From contig NZ_CAJYDW010000009.1 in assembly GCF_913774235.1 (NCBI RefSeq), forward strand, positions 1 to 64,000: a stretch of 64,000 nt of DNA. The letters run 5' to 3'. Below are positions 58,018 to 64,000 of the stretch, in pieces; within the stretch, counting starts at the first letter, position 1, and each line of letters starts with the position of its first letter. Below the pieces are notes generated by a model, which saw only the letters and a program-made list of their open reading frames with translations, ran no database searches and was not told the origin of the DNA. A program made the translations under genes and the position numbers. The DNA comes from an uncultured Pseudomonas sp. Its GTDB lineage: Bacteria; Pseudomonadota; Gammaproteobacteria; Pseudomonadales; Pseudomonadaceae.

Positions 58018-58071
58018 CTGAAGTTCGGCGCGCCGAGTGAGATCACGCTGATCCGGTTGCGGCGGGGGTAG
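58018..58071 (+). pseudogene. Remnant of a metallophosphoesterase 3' end
   Basis: Reads LKFGAPSEITLIRLRRG then stop, matching the C terminus (LRFGAPSEITLIRLRRG) of the phosphoesterase ending at 47488; 45 of 54 bases agree. No other part of that gene is present. It overlaps the 3' end of the LysR gene on the opposite strand. Confidence 0.7.
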
Positions 58072-58975
58072 GGCGCGCAAGGGCCTGGGCCTTGAACAGC
58101 CGCTGCTCGATGAATTCCACGAATACCCGGACCTTGGGGGAAAGGTGGCGGCTGGAAGGCCAGAGCGCCCAGAACTGGCCTTCGTCCCGCGTGAAGGCAT
58201 CCAGCAGCGTCTGCAGCTTGCCCTCCGCGAGGGCGTCCCGCACCAGGAAGTCCGGCATGAAGGCGATGCCATGGCCGTCCTGCGCCGCCATGAGCAGGGC
58301 TTCCATGTTGTTGAGCACCAGGGTGGCCGGCAGGCGCAGGCGGGTGAAGAGCGGATCGGCCGACAGGCTCCAATCCATGATCTTGCCCGTGGTGACGAAG
58401 CGATAGCGCAGGCAGTCGTGCTGCTCCAGCTCCGCCGGGACGGTGGGCAGCCCATGCTGGCTCAGGTAGGTGGGTGCGGCGCACAGGACGAAGCGAAAAG
58501 GGCCCAGGCGTTTGGCCATCAACTTGTTGTCGGCCAAGCCACCGCTGCGGATGACCACATCGAAGCCTTCCTCGATCACGTCGACCAGTTCGTCGTTGAA
58601 ATCCAGCTCCAGCTCGATCTGCGGGTAGCACTGGCGAAAGGGCGCTAGGTGGGGCAGCAGAAATCGATAACCGATGGTTGGCAGGCTGACCTTGAGCCGA
58701 CCCTGGGGCGTCTGCGCGGCTTGGGAAAGCAGCGCTCGGGCCTCTTCCAGTTCATCCAGTACACGCTTGCAGCGTTCGTAGAACAGCGCGCCCTCCGGCG
58801 TGAGGCTGACCTTGCGGGTGCTGCGATGAAACAGCCGGACCTTCAGGGAGGCTTCGAGCTTGGCCACGTTCTTGCCGACGGCGGATGCCGAGATCCCCAT
58901 GGCTTGGCCGGCATTCACGAAACTCAAGGCATCCGCGGTCTTCACGAAGGCGACCAGGCTAGTGAGGCTGTCCAC
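58043..58975 (-). CDS. LysR-family transcriptional regulator
   Basis: About 310 residues: N-terminal winged HTH (VNAGQAMGISASAVGKNVAKLE) and a C-terminal LysR effector domain (from about residue 90; GRLKVSLPTIGYRFLLPHL). A GTG at 58975 is preferred because AAAGGA lies ten bases upstream and gives the family-typical N-terminus DSLTSLVAFVKTADALSF; the longer frame starts with another GTG at 59005. Divergent from the MFS gene at 59116, which it probably controls. Its last codons overlap the phosphoesterase remnant. Confidence 0.86.
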   Translation of the reverse strand: MDSLTSLVAFVKTADALSFVNAGQAMGISASAVGKNVAKLEASLKVRLFHRSTRKVSLTPEGALFYERCKRVLDELEEARALLSQAAQTPQGRLKVSLPTIGYRFLLPHLAPFRQCYPQIELELDFNDELVDVIEEGFDVVIRSGGLADNKLMAKRLGPFRFVLCAAPTYLSQHGLPTVPAELEQHDCLRYRFVTTGKIMDWSLSADPLFTRLRLPATLVLNNMEALLMAAQDGHGIAFMPDFLVRDALAEGKLQTLLDAFTRDEGQFWALWPSSRHLSPKVRVFVEFIEQRLFKAQALARPTPAATGSA

Positions 58976-58998
58976 TTCGATTGAATCCTTTTGCTCCG

Positions 58999-59030
58999 TT
59001 ATCACTGGATCTTAGCCTTGTTTATCACTG
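58999..59030. promoter_or_regulatory. TTATCACTG direct repeats in lysR-MFS spacer
   Basis: TTATCACTG occurs at 58999-59007 and 59022-59030, 23 bases apart, at the LysR side of the divergent spacer. It is a possible regulator-binding element, with limited support. Confidence 0.3.
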
Positions 59031-59115
59031 ATTGCGTCCTGGATAAGGTGAGCTGACTTCGTCGCGCGCTCATCCTGACAGTCCGGCCGGCTGTCGAATC
59101 CGCAGGAATTCCACC

Positions 59116-60618
59116 ATGCACAAGTCCTCAGCCGAGGTCACGTCTACCGCGTCCGGCCGCTATTCGATCGTCCTGGCCATCTGCCTGGCCGCCCTGGTAT
59201 TGCCGCTAAGCTTTACCGGCGGCGCCGTGGCGACGCCCGCCATAGGCATGGCGTTGCACGCCGATGCCGTGGCCATGGCCTGGATCACCAATGCCTTCAT
59301 GCTCAGCTTCGGTAGCCTGCTCCTGGCCGCGGGGACCTTGGCCGATCGCTATGGTCGCAAGCGTCTTTTTATCGGCGGTATCGTCGGCTTCACCCTCGTT
59401 TCCCTGCTGCTCGCCAGCGCCCCTTCGATTCTATGGCTCGATGCGTTGCGTGGACTCCAGGGCGTGGCGGCAGCCGCAGCCTTGGCGGCTGGTAGCGCGG
59501 CGCTGGCCCAGGAGTTCGAAGGGCCGGCGCGCACCCGAGTCTTCAGCCTGCTCGGCACGACCTTCGGTCTGGGGTTGGCCTGCGGCCCGCTGCTTTGCGG
59601 GATGTTGCTGGAAGGGTGGGGCTGGCGAGCCATCTTTCTGTTCACCGCCCTGCTGGCCGGTGTTGCCGTACTGGTGGCACTGAAGTGGATGCGGGAGAGT
59701 CGCGATTCGCAAGCGAGTCGTCTCGATGTGCCGGGGGTATTGAGCTTTTCCTGCATGCTGGTGGCCTTCACCGCCGCCGTCATCCTGGGGCCTCGACAAG
59801 GCTGGACCTCGCTTGGAGTAACATCCCTGTTGCTGCTCGCAGCTCTTGCTCTGCTGCTGTTCGTGCGCGGACAACTAGGCAGCCAGCGGCCGATGCTGGA
59901 GCTGCGGCTGTTTCGCCTGCCGCGTTTCCTCGGCGTGCAGCTGCTGCCTATCGGTACCTGCGTCTGCTACATCGTGTTCATCGTCCTGTTGCCGCTGCGC
60001 CTGATCGGCGTGGAGGGCTTGGGAGCGACCCGCGCAGGTCTGGTACTGCTGGCGCTGACCCTGCCGTTGCTGGTGGTTCCGCTGCTGGCGGCCTGGCTGA
60101 CCCGTTGGGTGCCGGCCGGACGCCTTTGCGCGTTCGGATTCCTGTTCGCGGCGGCTGGTCTCCTGGCGCTCAGCCGCTTCGCCTTGGGTAGTGAACTCCC
60201 CGCGATGTCGCTCTGCCTGGCCATGATCGGCGTGGGTGCCGGGCTGCCCTGGGGGCTGATGGATGGGCTGGCGATAGGCGTCGTACCCCGGGAGCGGGCC
60301 GGCATGGCTGCCGGTATCTTCAATACCGTCCGGGTTGCCAGTGAAGGGGTGATCCTGGCAATAGCTTTCGCGCTCTTGAGCGCCTTGATAGAGCGGCAGC
60401 TCGCCCACTCGCTGGTCGGTTGGTCCGCCCCGGCAAGGCTGGCGTTGGCCCAGCAGTTGGCGCTTGGCGATCTCCAGGGTGTATCTCTGGCCACCGCCGA
60501 CGTGCTCCGCCAGGCTTACCTGGACAGCTTCGGAACGCTGCTGAAAGGCGCGAGTCTCGTCACTGCGCTGATCGGGCTGGTCACGCTGGTAATGCTCAAA
60601 CCAAGACGTCCGGGCTAG
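59116..60618 (+). CDS. MFS transporter, DHA2/EmrB-like
   Basis: 500-residue permease with about 14 hydrophobic segments. Motif A is GTLADRYGRKRLFIGG, and the motif C-like segment is GLACGPLLCGMLLEGWGWRAIF. The N-terminus has a polar 20-residue extension. CAGGAA precedes the start. Likely a drug or solute efflux pump under the divergent LysR regulator. Confidence 0.88.
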   Translation: MHKSSAEVTSTASGRYSIVLAICLAALVLPLSFTGGAVATPAIGMALHADAVAMAWITNAFMLSFGSLLLAAGTLADRYGRKRLFIGGIVGFTLVSLLLASAPSILWLDALRGLQGVAAAAALAAGSAALAQEFEGPARTRVFSLLGTTFGLGLACGPLLCGMLLEGWGWRAIFLFTALLAGVAVLVALKWMRESRDSQASRLDVPGVLSFSCMLVAFTAAVILGPRQGWTSLGVTSLLLLAALALLLFVRGQLGSQRPMLELRLFRLPRFLGVQLLPIGTCVCYIVFIVLLPLRLIGVEGLGATRAGLVLLALTLPLLVVPLLAAWLTRWVPAGRLCAFGFLFAAAGLLALSRFALGSELPAMSLCLAMIGVGAGLPWGLMDGLAIGVVPRERAGMAAGIFNTVRVASEGVILAIAFALLSALIERQLAHSLVGWSAPARLALAQQLALGDLQGVSLATADVLRQAYLDSFGTLLKGASLVTALIGLVTLVMLKPRRPG

Positions 60619-60852
60619 CGCGATTTGGGCAGCTCAACGCGAGAGGTCCCCAGCGAAACGGCGACTGGACGAGGGTTAGGTATGAGTAGCTATCGAGGTA
60701 TGCCGATAGAGGCGAATCCTGATGTGCAATGGGTAATCCTCAGACAAAAGCAGCTTGCCCTCGTGGCGTAAGTTCTTATCCTCACCTCAAACTTCACGCG
60801 GGCGGTGCCACCGCCCAAGGATCTCTCGCCTCACGGATAAGGATGTATCGCC

Positions 60853-61806
60853 ATGACGAGGACAGTGGCTTTCCTGCTGGTCCCCGAGGTGCTGATGCTG
60901 GATTTCGCCGGGCCGGTGGAGGTGTTTTCCATCGCCAATCGTTATCTGCCAGCCGCCGACCACTATCGGCTCGTGACCATCGCCGCCGGGCGGCGACGTA
61001 CCCTGCGCTGCTCGAATGGCATGACGATACGCACCGATCTCACCACCGCCCAGCCACCCGCCGCCTACGACCTGCTGCTGGTACCCGGCGGGCCGGGTGC
61101 CTATCTGGAGCCCCATCCGGAGGTGGCGGCCTGGCTGCGCCAGGTGCCTGCGCAGTGCCCGCGCTATGGCGCGGTCTGCACCGGGACCTTCCTGCTCGGC
61201 AGCGCCGGCCTGCTCGATGGGCGCCGGGTGACCACCCACTGGAATTATCGCGAGCGGCTGGCGCGGCGCTTTCCCCGGGCCCAGGTGACTGCCGACGAGA
61301 TCTACCTGCGCGATGGCCCGCTGCTGACCTCCGCCGGGGTCACCGCCGGCATCGACCTGGCGCTGGCCCTGGTGGCCGAGGACCATGGCAAGGTCATCGC
61401 CCGGGAGGTGGCCAAGGTGCTGGTGGTGGTGACCCAGCGCCAGGGCAAGCAGGCGCAGTTCAGTCCGCTGTTCGACGAGCCCGAGGCGACCACCGCCATC
61501 ACCCGGGTGCAACACCATATCGTGGCGCACATCGACCAGGCCTATTCCATCAGCCGGCTCGCCGAGCTGGCGACCATGGGCACCCGCAACTTCGCCCGGG
61601 TATTCAAGCGCGACACCGGCATGACGCCCCTGGAGTTCGTGCTCCGGGCGCGTATCGATCACGCCCGTGGATTGCTGGAGACCAGCGACCTGCCGCTGAA
61701 GACGGTGGCTTTCCGCAGCGGCTTCGCCAGCGATCGCTGCATGCGCGTCGCCTTCCAGAGCCATCTCGGGCTGACCCCGGCGCAGTACCGCTACCAATTC
61801 AGCTGA
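60853..61806 (+). CDS. GATase1-AraC family transcriptional regulator
   Basis: 317-residue GlxA/FtrA-type regulator: N-terminal DJ-1/PfpI (GATase1-like) domain (residues about 4-175) with GAVCTGTFLLGSAGLLDGR, where Cys is the elbow residue, and a C-terminal AraC HTH pair (about 215-310; SRLAELATMGTRNFARVFKR). AAGGAT precedes the ATG. Targets are unknown; such regulators often control quaternary amine or amino-acid catabolism. Confidence 0.9.
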   Translation: MTRTVAFLLVPEVLMLDFAGPVEVFSIANRYLPAADHYRLVTIAAGRRRTLRCSNGMTIRTDLTTAQPPAAYDLLLVPGGPGAYLEPHPEVAAWLRQVPAQCPRYGAVCTGTFLLGSAGLLDGRRVTTHWNYRERLARRFPRAQVTADEIYLRDGPLLTSAGVTAGIDLALALVAEDHGKVIAREVAKVLVVVTQRQGKQAQFSPLFDEPEATTAITRVQHHIVAHIDQAYSISRLAELATMGTRNFARVFKRDTGMTPLEFVLRARIDHARGLLETSDLPLKTVAFRSGFASDRCMRVAFQSHLGLTPAQYRYQFS

Positions 61807-61986
61807 AATCGGCCATCGATGGCGGTATCACGCCCATCGATGGCAGCTTCCGGCCGTAGATCTTCATATCTCCTGCACGGGCAGCGGCCAGAATGGTCTG
61901 ACCTATTGGCGAAGGAGAGGCGCAGACGCCGGAGGGCAGCGGGGGAATACCCCGGGCGACCCGCAGCGGCGTGGCGCGGCACGGTC

Positions 61987-63480
61987 ATGCAAGAGCCCAA
62001 GTCCCTGGAAGATGCCAGTGCCTTCCGCTTCTGCGGCCTGGTCCTGGATGTGCGACGACGCCTGCTGCTGGACGGCGAGCGCCCGCTGCCGCTGAGCGGT
62101 CGGGCGCTGGATATCCTGCGGGTGCTGCTGGAACACCCCGGCGAGCTGGTCGACAAGCAGACCCTGATGGCGCGGGTCTGGCCCGGCAGCGTCGTCGAGG
62201 ACATCAATCTGCGGGTGCACATCTCGGCCTTGCGCCGGGTGCTGCGTGGCTACAGCGCCGGCGATCCCATCCTCAGCGTCCGCCAGCGTGGCTACGGTTT
62301 CGCGCCGGCGGTGGAGCGTCTGGGTGAGGGGGATGTCATGCCACTGGCCGAAACGCCGCAGCCGCTGACGCCGCTGGAAGGTCGCGCGTCCAGCCTGGGC
62401 GAGTTGCGGCGCCTGCTCGCCCAGCACCGGCTGGTGTCGGTGGTGGGGCCGGGAGGGATCGGCAAGACGCTGCTGGCCCAGCACCTGCTGCCGCTGCTGG
62501 CGGAGAGCTTCGTCGATGGGGTCCAGGTCGTCGATCTGGCCGCCCTCGGCAATGTCATGGGGCTGGTCGAGCGACTCGCGCGCGAGCTGGGCCTGGCTGC
62601 GGGGAGTGGCCTGCCGGCGTTGCAGGAGGCCCTCGCCAGTCGCCGGATGCTGGTGGTACTGGATAACGCCGAGCGCCTGGTCGAACCCTGCGCCTGGCTG
62701 GTGGAGCGCCTGCTGCTCGGCTGTCCGGCGCTCAAGGTGCTGGTCACCAGTCGTGAAGCCCTGCGGGTGGAAGGCGAGGCGGTCTTGCGCCTGGCGCCCC
62801 TGGCCGTGGCCGCGCAGCCCGCGCGGCGCCTGCGCGAAGCCATGCGCGAGCCGGCCTTCCGACTGTTCGTCCGGCGGGCGCGGGCACGGCTGCCGGGGCT
62901 GCAATTACCACCGTCCGACGTGCAACTGGTCGGCGAGATCTGCCGGCGCAGCGAAGGCGTACCCCTGGCGCTGGAGATCCTCGCCGAGCAGGTGGCGGCG
63001 CAGGGACTGAACGGGGTGCTGGCGCAACTGGAGGGCGGCTACTACCTCAGCGTCCAGGGCCGGCGGACCGCGGCGCAGCGGCAGCGCAGTCTCGCTGCCA
63101 TGCTCGACTGGAGTCTGCACAGCCTGAGCGAGTCGGAATTCGCCGTGCTGGCGACCCTGGCCGAGGCCGGCGAGCGCTTCAGTCGCGCCGACGCCCTGGC
63201 CTTTGCGGCGCAGCGTGGGCTGGAAGAGGCGCACTTCACCCCCCTGCTGGGGCAACTGGTGGAAAAGTCGCTGATCCTGGTGGAGGGCAGCGGGACGACC
63301 CTAGGCTACCGCCTGCTGGCGATGCTGCGACTGCATCTGCGGCAGTTCCGCCAGCAGCCGTCGCTCCAGGGCCTGTTGTTGCCAGGCCAGTGGCGGCAGC
63401 CCGAGGCTGCGGGTGAAGACTCGGCTCAAATGCGCCTGATCGAAGAAACCGCATTCCAGGGCGATCGCCGCCAGCGGTAG
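61987..63480 (+). CDS. Winged-helix/NB-ATPase regulator, probably 3'-truncated
   Basis: 497 residues: an OmpR/CadC-type winged HTH (about 20-105; LVDKQTLMARVWPGSVVEDI), then a STAND-like ATPase with Walker A VGPGGIGKTLLAQHL (about 152) and Walker B MLVVLDNAERLVEP (about 220). Relatives typically run to 700-950 residues with C-terminal TPR-like repeats. Here homology-like sequence stops near GYRLLAMLRLHLRQF (about 63350) and the last roughly 40 residues are the antisense of the AraC gene. It is likely a deletion or fusion product. Start at 61987 chosen over an upstream in-frame ATG at 61819. Confidence 0.68.
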   Translation: MQEPKSLEDASAFRFCGLVLDVRRRLLLDGERPLPLSGRALDILRVLLEHPGELVDKQTLMARVWPGSVVEDINLRVHISALRRVLRGYSAGDPILSVRQRGYGFAPAVERLGEGDVMPLAETPQPLTPLEGRASSLGELRRLLAQHRLVSVVGPGGIGKTLLAQHLLPLLAESFVDGVQVVDLAALGNVMGLVERLARELGLAAGSGLPALQEALASRRMLVVLDNAERLVEPCAWLVERLLLGCPALKVLVTSREALRVEGEAVLRLAPLAVAAQPARRLREAMREPAFRLFVRRARARLPGLQLPPSDVQLVGEICRRSEGVPLALEILAEQVAAQGLNGVLAQLEGGYYLSVQGRRTAAQRQRSLAAMLDWSLHSLSESEFAVLATLAEAGERFSRADALAFAAQRGLEEAHFTPLLGQLVEKSLILVEGSGTTLGYRLLAMLRLHLRQFRQQPSLQGLLLPGQWRQPEAAGEDSAQMRLIEETAFQGDRRQR

Positions 63481-63750
63481 TGCGCGCTCGGCCAGTAGCC
63501 GCTGGGCGCGAAGGATACGTTCCTGGCGTAGCCATTCCAGCGGTGCGAGCCCGGTGCTGAGCTTGAATTGCCGGGTGAAGTGGCTGCGCGACAGACCACA
63601 GACCGAGGCCACCTGGCTGACGCTGATGCCGCGCTCCAGATGTTGCAGCATGACTTCCTTGGCCAACCGTTCCTGCCAGGCTGCCAAGCCCTGCAGGCGG
63701 GTATCCAGCGGAGGGGTACCGGCGCTCTGGCAATCGACGAACATGGACAT
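63301..63750 (-). CDS. Stand-alone AraC-type DNA-binding protein
   Basis: 149 residues containing one AraC double HTH (about 35-127; VSQVASVCGLSRSHFTRQFK, then ALECGFFDQAHLSRVFTRSL). There is no sensor domain. The last roughly 22 residues overlap the opposite-strand regulator gene, so its C-terminal tail is suspect. AraC HTH proteins of this form occur as stand-alone regulators; the target is unknown. Confidence 0.75.
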   Translation of the reverse strand: MSMFVDCQSAGTPPLDTRLQGLAAWQERLAKEVMLQHLERGISVSQVASVCGLSRSHFTRQFKLSTGLAPLEWLRQERILRAQRLLAERALPLAAIALECGFFDQAHLSRVFTRSLGLPPLAWQQQALERRLLAELPQMQSQHRQQAVA

Positions 63751-63863
63751 GGCGCTCTCCCTATCAAGCCAGCCTCGAAATGGCGACCTGGATGAGAATG
63801 ATTCCGTGCAGTTGTCTGACGTGCGAGTTGGCTATCGTTAATTAGCGTTAAGGCGACAACGAT

Positions 63864-64000
63864 CTAGGCGCAGCACTGTCTCGTTGGCGTCCCATGCTCC
63901 TGGCGGCGCGGCAGCAGGTGCCAGCCGAGCAGGGCGAGTCCGAGCAGCCCAGCCAGGATAAGCGGCGCCGGGCCGTAGGCCTGGAGTTCGTCGAGCAGGG
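63864..64000 (-). CDS. 3' end of a membrane protein gene (partial)
   Basis: The minus strand from the window edge reads 44 in-frame codons to TAG at 63864-63866, including one transmembrane helix (PLILAGLLGLALLG) followed by a short basic and Cys-containing tail (RRQEHGTPTRQCCA). The gene continues beyond the window, so the family cannot be named. Confidence 0.6.
   Translation of the reverse strand, partial: LLDELQAYGPAPLILAGLLGLALLGWHLLPRRQEHGTPTRQCCA

Noticed and set aside
63788-63806. Fur-box-like GAGAATGATTCC upstream of the AraC gene
   Set aside because: Only a partial match to one half of the Fur consensus and not palindromic.

Overview
The window looks like a chromosomal segment of a GC-rich gammaproteobacterium, most likely a Pseudomonas (P. 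oryzihabitans/psychrotolerans-like is a guess from gene content). Support comes from the MksF-MksE-MksB condensin operon, the HolD-like/RimI pair, an OprD-family porin, Crc/Hfq-type AANAANAA motifs and REP-like GTAGGAGCGGC repeats. There are no rRNA genes, no CRISPR array, and no integrase or transposase. One tRNA (elongator Met) is present.

Layout. 1-5.4 kb: REP-rich spacer and the minus-strand mksF-mksE-mksB condensin operon, with no mksG. 5.5-9.7 kb: holD-like psi subunit, rimI, an acidic HPr-related small protein, and otsB-otsA (trehalose). 9.7-12.1 kb: repeats, tRNA-Met and a hipA-hipB toxin-antitoxin pair in reversed gene order. 12.1-32.9 kb: a large inositol/cyclitol catabolic region. 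It holds a satellite module (LacI regulator, IolE-like TIM barrel, Gfo/Idh oxidoreductase, IolH-like isomerase) and the core (RpiR regulator, iolC-DUF2090 fusion, iolE, iolB, mmsA/iolA, iolI, iolD, iolG). A ribose-type ABC importer in two transcription units and a second IolG-like oxidoreductase follow.

32.9-40.6 kb: a minus-strand, mostly ATGA-coupled operon (FadR-type GntR regulator, two OppD/F-type ATPases, an OppA-type binding protein, two permeases, and an Ntn-hydrolase of the gamma-glutamyltransferase family). 40.9-47.5 kb: DUF445 membrane protein, UvsE-type UV endonuclease, two dispersed repeat elements, a Tat-exported aldo/keto reductase, an MFS/exchanger-like membrane protein and a membrane metallophosphoesterase.

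47.6-58 kb: a compact catabolic island. It has an OprD porin, a polar amino-acid-type ABC importer, an AtzG-like (DUF4089) small subunit, an AtzE-family amidase, an MFS permease and two tandem PuuE-like polysaccharide-deacetylase-fold hydrolases. All are transcribed away from a divergent TetR gene, with a perfect palindrome between them. This is the best candidate here for an undescribed pathway: uptake plus ring-opening and hydrolysis of a cyclic amide or ureide. 58-64 kb: LysR/MFS divergent pair, a GATase-AraC regulator, a 3'-truncated winged-helix/NB-ATPase regulator running into an antisense AraC gene, and the 3' end of a membrane protein gene at the window edge.

Regulatory reading. Three TTGGAA-N6-TTCCAA-type palindromes, one before each inositol transcription unit, suggest one RpiR (IolR-like) regulon. 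AANAANAA motifs at six initiation regions suggest a second layer of Crc/Hfq translational repression. Two small ORFs (54 and 72 codons) sit as first cistrons behind these signals.
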